From contig JXTB01000048.1 of assembly GCA_002914805.1 (NCBI GenBank), positions 408,254-472,253 of the forward strand: a DNA stretch of 64,000 nt. The letters are read 5' to 3'. How positions within the stretch are numbered: position 1 is the stretch's first letter; the number at the start of each line of letters is the position of its first letter. Shown piece after piece: positions 49,464-61,445 of the stretch. The notes beneath the pieces were generated by a model. The model had not been told where the DNA came from and made no database searches. It saw nothing but the letters and a program-made list of their open reading frames with translations. Source of the DNA: Parasponia andersonii. Taxonomy: Eukaryota; Streptophyta; Magnoliopsida; Rosales; Cannabaceae. A program made the translations under genes and the position numbers.

Positions 49464-51646
49464 TGTCACGACCCAAAACACGGGCCAGTGGCAGAAGGGG
49501 AATTTCACAAAGGTGGAAAATTCCTTGATTTATTTGAAAAGTGTCAAAAGTTCTAGTTTTTATAAAAACGGTCCATTTAAATAAAATAATCAGAATTTCA
49601 TCCCATGAACCACTCCCACAGTTTGTATACACTATTAAACATAGACTGAATAATAATTAAAAATCACGAAGTCACATCAAAGTCCAAGTATCACCATCAT
49701 CTACAACAAAAGTCAAATACCAGAATGGCATACATAAGTTCGCAGACTAAATAGAAAGCAGTAATCTTGGTTCAATGCTAATACAAAACCCAAATAGTCC
49801 AAAGACTACGACAATAAGCTCCTAGTATTACCAAGAGACGAAATACAATCAAGATGATCTCTTACTCCACTTGATCACCAAGATCGCACTAGACACCACC
49901 TGAGGAAGAAGGTAGGGGGTAAGCATAAAATGCCCAGTAGGAAAAATAATTACCTCGATCGAAAATATTTTAGTAATGGGGAATTCCTGCATAGTTAGTT
50001 TAGTTCAAAACATACATATATATATATAATACAAACCAGAAATCCATATATATATATATATATAAAGTAGTGTAATCAAAACCATTCAATCCATATGCAC
50101 ATGACACAAATCAACCCATACCCATGAGCTCTCATCTGTGGAAACCCAGGATAATGGCACTAAGTATGCCTAATAGCCTGCCTGATACCTAAGCCCATAC
50201 CCGGAGGGGATACCCGTGTGTCGCCTACCAAACCTGGAGGGGCAACCGAATTGCTTACGCCTGCCAAATAGGGAGGTAATCAGAAGTAACAAAACCTCGT
50301 GTGAGTTTACGGACTTTCACCGACGGTGGGGCACGCAGCACCACACTGTAACCCACGATGTTAACACAGTGCTCATGTATGATCCTATGACACGTGCAAT
50401 ACAGAACTGAAGTTTGAAAATAATCGTGCTCTAGTTTTTCAGTAAAATCAGCATACTAGGTTTTTATAGAAAAACGGGCAGCATAACGACCCTATTTTTA
50501 ATATATCCAAAATAACTTGCACTCAGAAAATTGCCAGAGTAATACAGTATATATCTCATACAACCAATTCCCATCATAGATATTTGAGAAACCAAAAATC
50601 ATATTTGTTCTCATATGTTGCAGAAAATAAGTTTTATTCGAAAACGATATAAAACACAGGTAATTGAATCTCTACCTCGCTCGAATAGCAATACCACGCT
50701 ATTGAATCCTCAAGGTATCGTTGACGATCGTCTGGAGGGTCGGAAACCAACTTTAAGTCCTCGATCATCCTCTTGCGAGAAACCAACTTTTCACCGGAGC
50801 TTCAATTCCACAAACAGATTTCTTCGCTGAATTCCTAGCATCCAAAATAGTTAGGTTAGATATATAACTTGTCCAATTCGGATCCAGGCCCACACCGGAC
50901 TGGTGGCACATAAAACAAGGTAAATCTCGACCGTCCGATCTCGATTTCTGTGCCGATCACCAAACATATGCAATATATATATCAAACTTCTCCATTTTCC
51001 GAGTACAATCCAAAACTAACAACAAAAACTCAATCCAACGGCCGGATCAAAAAGTCAAACTTAAACTCAAAGTATCCAAAAATGACAACTTTCAATCTGG
51101 GCAAAATAGGTTGAGAGATATATACCTTGATGATCTTTGAGACGAGACGAATCCAACGGGACCGGTTGAAGGTCGAATGGTGGCTGGAATCGTCGCCGGT
51201 GACAAGAAAACCGAAACGGCGATTTGGAGGATTTCCGATGTTGCAGGCGAAGACAGCGACTGGCGAGGGGCAGCAGAGCTTCGGCGCGGTCTGGCGAGTC
51301 GATGCCGGTCGGTGGCGCGGGCAGACGACGGCTGGAGCGGCTCCTGTGGCGGCCCTTGCTTCTTCCGGCCGAGAAACGCAGAGAGAGAGATCGGGGGAGA
51401 AGAGAGAGAAGAGAGAGAGAGAGAGAGAAAAGAAAAGGACAAGGCACATGGCCCTATCTTATAGGGCTGTACAATTTTTTAAAAATTGCACATAAGTCCC
51501 CAAATTTCAAATCTCTATCAATCTAGTCCCCCAAAAATTGCAATTTAGTCCCTCTGCACAAACTTTTGCAATTTAATCCCCACAATATTTTATCTAGAAA
51601 ATTTGTAAATTGTCCAAATTACCCTCTCATAATCTGGGTTTTTATA
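49464..51646 (-). repeat. 5' LTR of the Tekay-type element
   Basis: It aligns end to end with 42,457-44,638 and has the same length within 1 bp. A GA-rich tract lies at 51,380-51,435. Confidence 0.93.
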
Positions 51647-53187
51647 GTTATGGTTCTAAAAGTGTACTATTTATGTGATATGACATTTCTTGCATGTATG
51701 AGATTTACTTACAGGGCCTAAGCTCAATCTATTCATTTAAATTGTCTTGATAAGCAATAATTCCTACTGGAGGCTGGTTGGCGGTGGCAGAATCCCAAAT
51801 AGCAATAAAATTTTTTAAATAATTTTATGTTTTTACTTTAAATATTTAATTATTTGACCAAAATTGAGTGTGGTTTTATTTTTATGAAGTGTATGAATTT
51901 AATTTCTATTTTGAAACTTAATTTAAATTATGAAGTAAAATAAATCTTCATTAAAAAGTATTTCTTTAATTTAATTATGAACAGTAACGTTTAAAAGAAA
52001 ATGAAATTTAAAAAAAAAATTGACTGATCTTCTGCTTTAATCTTATAATACAAAACTATAAATTGATATTTTTTTTTAATCTAGATTTTTGTAATTTTAC
52101 AATACATGCCTTACTTTCAAGATTTTCTATATTGATCTGTTTGACATCTTCAAACGAATATCACCCACACCAATAATTTCTAGTGGTTCTCCATCGGCCA
52201 GACACACCTTATCAAAATTACTAAAAACGTAATTCTCGATAATCTTTTGATGTGCAGTGGTATGAAACGAGACTCCTGAGTCTAAAACCCAAGAATCAAT
52301 TGGACTATCAACAAATAATAATAAAGCCTCTTGTACCTTCTAAGTCACAACATTGGCATCGTGTGAGTTGTTTTCCTTCTTTGATGCTCTATAGTTCTTT
52401 TTAAGTGGCAAAATCTACCACAGTTTCTGCACTTTAGTTTTCTTCCTAGTTTGGACTTGTCTCTACTATTCCTTGATTTGAACATACTGTGATCTCGGTT
52501 AGAATTTATCTCAATATTTTTGTCCTTGTTCTCGAGATTTAGGGCAGAATTCGATGACGTTCCTTCATTGGAAACTATTCTTCGTATTTTCTCAACGAGA
52601 ACTCGATCTCTAACATCATTGAATTGTAACTTCTCTTTGCTAACATAATTGCTAACCCCTACTCTCATAAGTTCCCAACTATTCTGTAAAGACACCAAAA
52701 AAAATAAGAGCACGAATCTCACCATCAAAATTGATTTCAACAAACGTCAATTGTGAGATGATCGTGTTGAATTCGTTAATGTGTGCTACTACTGAAACAC
52801 TTTCTCTCATCTTTAAATTAAACAACTTCTTCATTAAATGAACTTTATTGTTTGTCGACAATTTCTCATATATATCTGACAGGATACTCATCATCTCCAC
52901 TGTAGTTTTCGTTTCCATCACATTGTGAGTAATATTCATTGTTAGTGTCAATCGGATTATGCCTAACATTTGTCGATCAAAGACTTTATACTCGTCTTCC
53001 TCTATTTTCTCTGATTTTACCCTTGACAGAGGCTGAAGCAACTTTTTGCTATGCAGATAATTTCTAATCTGTAATCTCCAGAGTGAGAAATTTGTATCGT
53101 CGAATTTGCTGATATCGGGTCCCGATCCGTCTTCTCCAATTATTGCTCCTTACTATTGACTTTTTGTACAAGTGCACTGTACCATAT

Positions 53188-53670
53188 TATTAGGGAAATT
53201 ACCTCACTAGTAGACACATCAAATTATAAAAACGATAAATAAAGCAAAATAAGAAGACACAATTTACGTAATTAACTAATTTGGTTACGTTTAGGGGACT
53301 ACTGTAAATCTTTCACTATAGAGAGAAAAATTTACACAGTATTCATAATACTCACAACTCACAACCCTAACTCTAATACCATCCAATAATTTTTCTCATC
53401 AAAAATTTTCTCAAGAAGTTCTTAGTTGAAGCTCTTTCTTTATCTCTCTATATTGAAATTTTTTCTTTTTGTTGGGATGCAAAATGAAGTTGTGAAGAGG
53501 CCTATTTATAGGCTAAAACCTCTCCTCTTCGTATAGTTGGTAGGCTACAATGGCTATTCATTGTCAACAAAAATTAACTTAGATAGTAGGAATAAAAAAT
53601 ATATGTTCTTATATTTCATTATCAAAAATTATGGCTAATTACTATTTTTGACTATCCACATTCTTTAATA
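53188..53670 (-). repeat. 5' LTR of the outer Copia element
   Basis: The pair of 27,803-28,317. It begins TATTAGGGAAATTACC on the plus strand and ends at ATTCTTTAATA next to the AATAA duplication. The adjoining internal sequence on the minus strand, TGGTACAGTGC, is a decayed likeness of the tRNA-Met primer site. Confidence 0.85.
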
Positions 53671-53675
53671 AATAA

Positions 53676-56600
53676 GAGGCACTACTGTCTTTTGACTATT
53701 AAAATTAATTAACTAGACATAGTATATATCAAATGTTAGAGTATTATTTTACGACGTTAATTTTTGTACAAAAGTAAAAAATCATAATATTAAACTTTTG
53801 GTTTCCACCTAAAACATATATATAACAAAGAAGACGGAGATAGGAGCAAATAGACTGATAGAGATTTTAAAATAAATAAATACCGATTGAGATTCAAAAC
53901 CCCAATATTATCGTGTGAGTGCTTAACCAAAGTGATTGCCCTGTCAAACTCATACAACTGACATTTCATAAACAAGCACAACTCTGTTCGAACATTCTAT
54001 TTGGCCACTAGCTAGCATCCAACTTCCAAAGCTCGACTAACTTTTAATTCTTGTTATTATTATTTCGATTTTGGATAAGAAGATTCTTCCTAAATTTAAT
54101 TTGTGTAGTATACATGCAATATATATATATATATATGGCCTAATTGAGGCGACTCTGTATAATTAATTCTGGCTATGGTACCCTATAAATCATTTTGGAA
54201 GTTTCTAATTATAGGGTTTTAAAAGGAAAGCTCTCTATTTCCTTTTATTTCCTTTTCGCGCATACCATATATTTTAGGCATATATCATTTCCAAAGCTTT
54301 TCTCAAGTTGGTGCACTGTAGTAGAAAAAGTAGCTCTAAATTGCCACAAACTTCAAATTTCTATATTAAATTTGTATGGACCAAATGCAACATTGCGTCA
54401 TATGTTCTACTTATCAAATTAACATAGTTTGGTTGCATTATTGTTCAAGTTTCCTAGTAATGATTCAATTAAGAACACTCCCTTTTAATTCATTGACCAT
54501 TAGAGTAGGGTTTTTTTTTTTTTTTTTCCGTGTGTGGATCTGGGCAGTTTATGGGTCAACAAATAAGAAATAAAATCAACTTTGTCTTTGTCCTGAAAGG
54601 GCTATCTTAGCTATCAAGATGGGTTGTTAATCTATTTTTTTTCTCTCTCATTTCTTTTTCCAAATGGGAAGTCTTTTTTCATGCAATGGGAATATGAAAA
54701 TGATGGAAGACAGTATGATGTCCTTGTTATGCTTTTTGAATAAAGGTAAGAAACCATAAAAATTATATAAATAAGAGACCATAAATGAAATTTGGACAAA
54801 GTATTGACTTCATACCTTGGGCTTTTTCAATTTCGGCCTATCTCTTTGTTTAATTATTAAGTTCTCCCTGATCAAGATTAATTAGCTTTAAGTCCTTGAA
54901 GATTAAATTATAGGTTCATATATATACCAGGACTGACAACACCGATGAACAACTGGATTAAACCGCACCAAGTCTTACTATTGAACAACAAGTTAACAAC
55001 CGGACTAAAGTCTTAAATGAACATTATCAAACCACTAATTAACAAATTAGTGGTCAATGACTCAATAGCATTTTTTTTCCTAAGACTTTTTTATTTTAAT
55101 GAAAAAACGGCAGAAAATTGTTTTTCAATCGCAACCATTCTTTTGGTTACATTTGAACAAAGTTTAATCATGTCACGTGCATGCAGCCCTCCTGCATAGT
55201 TTGTTGCCAATCCAGCCAACCAACTTATCTAAACTCTTATATATACCCTTTTTTTTTTTTGAATTATAAAGATATAAACTGGTTACCCCATACAAATATA
55301 TTTTTTTCCACATTGATTATATAATAAATTTAAGTTTAATTAAAAAAATACAAAACAAAAGCCGAAATGGTATATTTTTATATAATTGGGAGACGACATC
55401 AAACATCGGCATCAATCAATAATTAAATTTATTCTAGATAATCATAATCATTACGATAATTAATACGATGAAGAATAGTTTGAACAGTTCTATTAGCTGA
55501 CTAAGCAATTGATTGACCTTTGATTACTTCAATAATATATACATATAAATAAATTTCCAACTACTTGCGTAATTTTGTATCTTATCTACTCAGTCTACGT
55601 AGTTTAGTACAAAGAACAGTTTAGCTGTCAATTTTAACACAAAGGTTTACGTATTTTAAATACACAAATCGTAAAAGGCAAAAGAATAAATGTAGGAAAA
55701 AAAGGATTCATGCCAAGTTGACAAGTACTTAAGTATAGAGAATTTTATTGCCTCAGTTGCCACCAGGTAGGATGACACATCACCTAAATAAAATAATGGC
55801 TCATAAAATTGGTTGTTTTTCATCGAAAACATTTCTAAAAATTTTCATTAATTCACATTTTTATTCCTATTTTGCATTTCTCAAAGTGAAAAAACAAAAA
55901 TAATTTGGTTTATCATATCAACCAGTAAAAATGTATGGTAGCATCGGTTGTTGTTAAGTTGACGGTGAGATATATATTCTTTACATGCATGGTGCACACG
56001 CATTGTCCATTTTAATAAACTTAATGTAAAAAGACGTGTAACAAAGATGAGCATCGTAATGTGGGGAATATCTTGGGTTTCTTTTATTTATGCTAGCTAG
56101 ACGCACATGCAAAGTGCACTAATAAGATACACAGTTTAATTTATTAAATGGTAACAAATTAATTTAGCCAATTACACTTTACTTTAACAGACTGTAAATT
56201 TGTAGTTATCTTAATGAACTGGTTACATTAGCCGTTACAATGAACTGATTTGGAAATATTGAACTTGCACGTGACCAAGAAGAATGTAAGGGAAAATTGG
56301 GTAGAGAGAACACAACGATCTTAACCCTTCTTTTTTTTTTTTTTTTGGGAATTAGTCAGCTTCTTGGGATAACAGATTGATGATTATAAATTGGCAATTA
56401 CTTTAACAAATCAACCTATCGTTAGGAATACAATGTACTTTGTGAAAAAAGCCATGAATAAGGTTAAGTAGAATTTGAATTCAAAATTTTCATAAATAAA
56501 TACTACTAATTAGGAATCAAGTTAAGTCAAACGATTCCAATTAGGATGATACATAAGAAAATTTAGGCAACAAATTAGATATTCTTCGGATTTTCCTCTC

Positions 56601-57119
56601 TCTCTCTCTCTCTTTATATATATATATATATATATATATTCTTTCCACTTTAGGAGGATTTGGATAAGAAGGTTTCACATGGACAACACCATTTTTTTCC
56701 CGTCATTTCCATCCTTATTATTTCTTATCTCATTCAGTTATTCTTGCTACTTTTCCTTTACAAAAATTCTTAAGATTCTATTTCATTTTATTTTTTGAAT
56801 AAGATATTTTTTTAATTTTTATTTTTGTTGTCTCCCCACTGAAAGTAAATAAAAGGAAGCAATGTCACATATGATTTTAATATATTGTACTTATTCGATT
56901 AATAGTCAATTCTTCAAAAGAAAAACTATAACTTGATTTATTTGTTCATACTATAAGTGATTTCTAATATTCAATATAAAGCCTCCTAATAAGAATAATC
57001 ATAAATAGATTAATAAAAGACTAATTAATTACAAGTAACAATTCACATGTTTAATTTGTAATCAAAATTTACGGTTTAAAGCTTGATTCCCAGACTCTTT
57101 AAAGAAAAAAGCGCAATTT
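53676..57119. other. AT-rich intergenic DNA
   Basis: No gene was recognised on either strand; ORFs of 60-75 codons here show no family likeness. It contains TA runs near 54,120-54,136, a T run near 54,510-54,530 and a composite CT/TA microsatellite at 56,595-56,638. Confidence 0.5.
56595..56638. repeat. Compound (CT)n-(TA)n microsatellite
   Basis: About nine CT repeats followed, after a short T-rich join, by about twelve TA repeats. Confidence 0.95.
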
Positions 57120-57802
57120 ATATTTTTGCCCCTTCTGCATCAATGTGGATCTATTTTATTTGATTTTATTTGCCTTTCATTTATTTTCCTTTTTGATTAT
57201 GGGCATAGTGGCAGTCTCGTGGTTGAGATAATTAGAATGATTGCGATCATGGAGACTCATTTAGCAATCCATAAATATATGATTTTATCTTTTGGGCTAA
57301 ATTCCCAACCTTTGCTTTGTGAAGACGAAAGAATTTTTCTTTTATGGGTTTGGAATTTGGTATATTTATATAGAGAGCCAAATGATAACACTTGGGACCC
57401 ACTCTTACACAAGACAGCTTTAGTCCACCTCCGCCCATTCATACTTTCTTATTTCTATGCCCAAAAAAAGTGAATTGTTTTTTTATCCCTTTTCTTTGGA
57501 TTCGATTTGCCTTCGGTACTTCTCCAATTATGCACTTTTTCTTCTTTTTTTTTTTTTTGCTTTTCCCCATGGCGATCGTCATCATCAGTATAATTATTAT
57601 TTTCTCAAATTTTTTATGAGTTTTGGAGTCCTCTTACTATTGCTTTACTGTATTTTTTTTGTCTTAATTCGTAGTACCTAAAAAAGGATTTTGGAATTTA
57701 TAGGAGGAAAAAAAATGAGTTTGAATTCGAATGGACTGATAATGGGACCATTTTACGACCATTATGGGACCATTTTTACGAAGTCAATTTTTGCAATCCA
57801 AA
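57120..57802. other. Intergenic DNA with a TATA-like site
   Basis: TATATTTATATAGAGAG (57,360-57,376) is a good TATA match on the plus strand, and pyrimidine-rich DNA follows. A 115-codon ORF (57,126-57,473) spans it, which argues that the ORF is chance. Short ORFs further on, such as one starting at 57,568, are too short to judge. No gene is assigned. Confidence 0.3.
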
Positions 57803-57945
57803 TGGGCCCAAATAATATCAAGGCCACAGCCCAAGTGTGACTTGGATGCGCGTTTTGGGTGATCTAGGCCTTTGATTTGACCTCAAACGAACTTTGTTGC
57901 AAACTGGGCCCAGAGTTTAAGCTTATAAAAATAAATGGGGGCCCA
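57803..57945 (+). promoter_or_regulatory. Promoter-like patch with three GGGCCCA-type sites and a TATA box, no gene attached
   Basis: TGGGCCCA occurs at 57,803-57,810 and 57,905-57,912, and GGGCCCAT at 57,938-57,945. These are double TGGGCY (site II) words bound by TCP factors in growth-related promoters. TATAAAAATA lies at 57,924-57,933. No ORF with a recognised product follows within 1.7 kb. Confidence 0.35.
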
Positions 57946-57959
57946 TCATGACATTCTAG

Positions 57960-59220
57960 GTGCAGGTGGTTCTCCTAACATGACGTGTAAACCAAGCGTT
58001 CATGTGATTGTGAATTGTGACCCTTCCCTTTCTTCTAAAAATATAAAGAAGTTATTTTATTCTATTTATTTAAAAAAATCACTGTTTTTATTGTTTGTAA
58101 CGTAAAAACTACATGTTCTTGGCTCTGGTTAGGTTAAATTTAAAGTCAAATTCATAATCCTTGTTAAAAGAAAAAAGTAACTAAAGGTTTCTGTTCTTCT
58201 AATCGGAAATTATAATCGGTTTTCTTATGACGTGAGCAAAAGAAATTATGATATATTTGTCAAAACTTTCAAAGTTATTGATATTATATCATTCTTAAAA
58301 AAAATATTAATATCTTTTCAAAATAGATAACAAGTTTTAGTGACAGAAACCGACCTTTATACTGACATAGAGAATCGCTCTTTATCCGATTTTGACCAAG
58401 GCAAAAGCCAATCTTGACGCTTTCTCTAGTGGCAACTGGCAAACGATGTAAGTGAATTTCATTGTTATCAATAAATAGATCTCAGTCATAATAATAACAT
58501 TTCACCAAGAAAAAAAATAGTTATAATAACAACAAATGATAGCTTAAACTATTTATATTGCTTATTCATTGAAGGCGATCTTACTTGGCCAAAAGTCCCA
58601 TCACAATAAATCCATGACGACAAAACCCAAATCAAATAATTAATTAGAAAGAGAGGGAATAACATCATGGAGATGTCGAAAAGAACCTACAAATTCTCAT
58701 TACTTTGAGCTTTTATTCGCGCTTTGTTTGTCGATAGGACTCAAATGTGAATAAAGCAACAAAATTAATCAAGAAACTTTAATATGATCGAGTAAAATCG
58801 AGCTCAAATCGCCATATCACCAACCACAAATTATACTCATAAAGAAAATACTAAAAAGCATAAGCACTACAAGTATTAGAAGTGGGCTCCATACTTTTAA
58901 ATTTACATATAAGTCAGTTGTGATGTTTATTGATCGGGTGAGTCCTACATAGAGCTAGAATTCAACATAGCTGGCCCAATATTAGTCCAGTAAATGTTGT
59001 CGAGTCCATAGTTGGATGAAACTCCACATCACTAGTAAACAAGAACATCCGATCAGGTAGAAGCAAGCAGTATGCTAATCACTTATATAAGCCATGTGAG
59101 CAACAGATTTTTGGATTAATTAAGTAGGTAGGTCACTACAACTTTATGCTTCTAAGCATAATTGCAACTATCTAGCAGCTAGTGATGGTTATATAACACA
59201 ATCTATTTATGCATATGGCT
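57960..59220. other. AT-rich intergenic DNA
   Basis: Nothing recognised on either strand. Confidence 0.5.
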
Positions 59221-60283
59221 AGCCAATCGGAACCATGAGATTTAGGTTTTATAAGGGCGTGTATTGTTAAATAAATACTATTTTGTGGAAAATTACTGAG
59301 CAGTATCTTAATTTGTTTATTAGGTAAGTGTTAGTGCTATTCTTACTAGCTGTCCACATATTTCTGAACTGCTGATGTTGTATTCACTAACTGCCCACGT
59401 ATCATTGTTATCCCGGAATGCCTTTAGCTTCAGGCTGAGACGGAGAGGCGGTGGTGGCCACCTGCAAAGACTCTCCGATGCTTAAGTCAGTGATTTATTC
59501 CTGAGACTAAACAACAAGGATTTAGTTTTTCTCTGTAAATGTTTTCTTTTTTATATTATATTGTATATCTCCCTTTTTAGGGAGGAAATGAGGCTTATAT
59601 ATATAATCTTGGAACTGGGAGTTTTCTGGCTCTCAATTCTAGGATCGAGTACCTTTTTCCATCATGATTTACTTTAGAAATCACGGGTCGTGGTTACCGT
59701 GACCTTCCTTGTATCGTCGCGGCCTGTTTTCCGCCATCCCCTACGACTCCAACCTATCAGGGGTGAGATTTTGACAAGCCGCTATTCTGTTAGGACGACT
59801 TACCCAAACGTGCACCTACCCAGGATCGCATTAAATACTATGTCTGGATCTGGAGCGGTAAGCTGCTTCCTACGGTATTCTGGCGGAAGACCCTCGAGAC
59901 TCCCGACTTTCAGCTGTCGAGGTAAGAATCGGACTAGACTGAATCCATCTAGGGTCTGGAATAGGTTCAGCCCTGGTCTGGGATGGGTTCTGCCCTGGCT
60001 TCGGACAGCCCATAGACCTATGCGGTACCACGTGTGACTCGCGTGACCTTTAATCGGTCACTCTGAATATGTGTCGGACGGTGTACCCCATTTGTGACAT
60101 GTTCTGCTACTTAATCGTCCACGTGGTGTATGATTTAGAAATGAGTCTCGTGAACATATGCACTTATGATCCCAACCAGAACCACGAGACATGGGATTTA
60201 TAAGGACATAATTGTTAAATAAATACTATCTCGTGGAAGATTACTGAGCAAACTATAAATATTTTAATTTTTTATTAGGTAAG
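59221..60283. mobile_element. GC-richer 0.84-kb segment between two direct repeats of about 110 bp
   Basis: The flanks 59,221-59,328 and 60,171-60,283 are diverged direct copies: both carry ATTGTTAAATAAATACTATY, GATTACTGAGCA or AATTACTGAGCA, and TTATTAGGTAAG. The segment between them starts TGTTAG and is clearly GC-richer, with a TATA-type CTTATATATATAATC near 59,593, CCTGCAAAGACTCTCCGATG near 59,461 and AGGATCGCATTAAATACTAT near 59,822. This style suggests an LTR-derived piece (solo LTR or a TRIM-like element), but the arrangement is not a simple insertion with a 5-bp duplication. A 115-codon ORF inside (59,690-60,037) is probably not a gene. Confidence 0.45.
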
Positions 60284-61170
60284 CGATCATATTTTTAAAA
60301 CCCTAAGCTTCCAAATCTTAGTATTTTTTTTTTCGGCTTTATATGACACTGCTAGACCCACAAACTTAAGCATAATAGAGTGCTTAAAAGATACGACAAC
60401 CAATATTAATCTCAAATGAATATTTTCGTAAACTAATCAAGTTAGTTTAAGAGAGAAAGAGAGAGAGAGGTGTTTTATGATTTATCCTATATATTCAATT
60501 TACATAGGTATACTTGGACAAAAACGTAGCTATAAACTTTGAACACATTTTTCTTTTTCATTGAAAAAAGAAAACAATGATAAAGAGGTCACAGTGTGAA
60601 TAATCCATAGAAGAAGAAAAGCCATTATAAAGCCCAATATAAGTATCATTTTACGTTTAAGTATGGCAAGGAGAAAAGAACCACCAAATGGTCCATGCTA
60701 CTTGTCGAAAGTCGAAAATTGATTGGTTTTGTAAATTTACGTAAGTCTAGGCCTCGTCATATTCAGAGTGTTAAATTGGCATCTTCTTTCTTGTTGTTAT
60801 GCTTTTGGATCATGATTCTGGATCGGTCCTGAGCCCCAAGTCAGTATTGGCCTCTAATTTATAATCTGTGGCCAGTGTAACATAATGTACGTTTTTGGGT
60901 TCACATGCCCTCCTACCTACACCAAACAAAATCCAAGATTTATTTGTTTATTTATTTATTTATTTTGTGGGGGGAGGGGGGTATGCTGTAGATTTCAATA
61001 TTGTTGCATATGTAATCTAGAAAAATTCATCCACTGAAAAAGTAAGTATATTTAATTATGAACGAAATAAATATATATTTATAAAGGAACATTAAGGAAT
61101 AAAACGTCTAAATTCGATATGGAACTGGTTTATATACACACCGTCAAATTGGATCCCATCTAAGATGTAA
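60284..61170. other. AT-rich intergenic DNA
   Basis: No gene was recognised. It includes a (TTTA)n run followed by a G-rich run (GTGGGGGGAGGGGGG, about 60,966-60,980). Confidence 0.5.
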
Positions 61171-61173
61171 GCA

Positions 61174-61389
61174 TTATTTGATTGAACTTGGTACCACTTG
61201 AGAAGAAGTAGCTTTGATATTTCGGGAAACATAAATCCTCAACAACCGGCAGAGTTGTTTACCGATGTCCTCTGCATGATTATGTCCTTTCTCAATCACA
61301 TCATACGATGCGGTTTCCTTACGGGACAGGTTTGCTGGATCATATACGACGAGGATAGTTGTCGCTAAGGGCCCAACAATTTGGCCCAA
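61174..61389 (-). pseudogene. Exon-like coding fragment of unknown family
   Basis: A 71-residue open frame on the minus strand has balanced protein-like composition (for example PLATTILVVYDPANLSRK, ASYDVIEKGHNHAEDI and QLCRLLRIYVSRN) and about 45% GC, unlike the surrounding AT-rich DNA. A good acceptor, ATATTTCAG, lies directly upstream of ATTGGGCC, so it may be the last exon of a gene or a captured exon. No further exons are seen at higher coordinates. I do not recognise the family. Confidence 0.3.
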
Positions 61390-61445
61390 TCTGAAATATA
61401 GGGCATGTATAAAAAATATTGATATATCCAGATGGGCTGTAACTT

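Larger units (their letters stand above)
42457..51646 (-). mobile_element. Ty3/gypsy chromovirus fossil, Tekay type, complete outline
   Basis: Two LTRs of about 2.18 kb enclose 4.8 kb of internal sequence, and GTTAT (42,452-42,456 and 51,647-51,651) flanks the whole. Minus-strand parts in order are gag (about 48,250-49,230), aspartic protease (about 47,860-48,100), reverse transcriptase (about 46,650-47,450), RNase H (about 46,100-46,600), integrase with zinc-binding and catalytic parts (about 45,100-45,900), and a C-terminal chromodomain-like end (about 44,700-44,900). Pol order RT-RH-IN marks Ty3/gypsy; the LTR length and C-terminus suggest the Tekay/Del clade. The outline is whole but the coding region is broken, with roughly half a dozen or more interruptions. 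By-eye LTR difference over the first 275 bp is about 9%, suggesting a few million years at usual plant rates. Confidence 0.93.
39868..52102. mobile_element. Unclassified 3-kb insertion in the outer Copia, carrying the Tekay element
   Basis: The 5-bp duplication TACAT (39,863-39,867 and 52,103-52,107) brackets it, and the flanking Copia sequence is in register across the duplication. Without the Tekay element it measures about 3,040 bp (39,868-42,456 plus 51,652-52,102). It has no ORF. A TATA-type TTATAAATACAACACTATC near 40,988 followed by a CT-rich run looks like an LTR promoter, so a solo LTR is my best reading, but the tips (ATAATATC and TTTTACAA) are not a clean TG...CA pair. Confidence 0.55.
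27803..53670 (-). mobile_element. Outer Copia LTR retrotransposon fossil, split by two later insertions
   Basis: LTRs at 27,803-28,317 and 53,188-53,670 are flanked by a 5-bp duplication AATAA (27,798-27,802 and 53,671-53,675). Parts on the minus strand, in Copia order, are gag (about 52,340-53,045, with a CCHC-knuckle remnant), protease (WVLDSG-like, about 52,150-52,320), integrase (about 38,900-39,860), reverse transcriptase (about 28,750-29,824, continuing near 38,470-38,570) and RNase H (about 28,397-28,744). Subtracting the nested insertions leaves about 4,983 bp, a normal Copia length. The copy is broken, with many interruptions beyond the two insertions. By-eye LTR difference is about 20%, so it is the oldest element of the stack, likely several million years or more. 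Confidence 0.9.

Noticed and set aside
57126-57473. A 115-codon plus-strand ORF
   Set aside because: No recognisable domain, and a TATA-like site lies inside it; minus-strand ORFs of 60 codons overlap the same DNA. Not supported as a gene.
59690-60037. A 115-codon ORF in the GC-richer segment
   Set aside because: Composition is Arg/Pro/Ser-rich with no domain; the segment looks LTR-derived, so the frame is likely open by chance.
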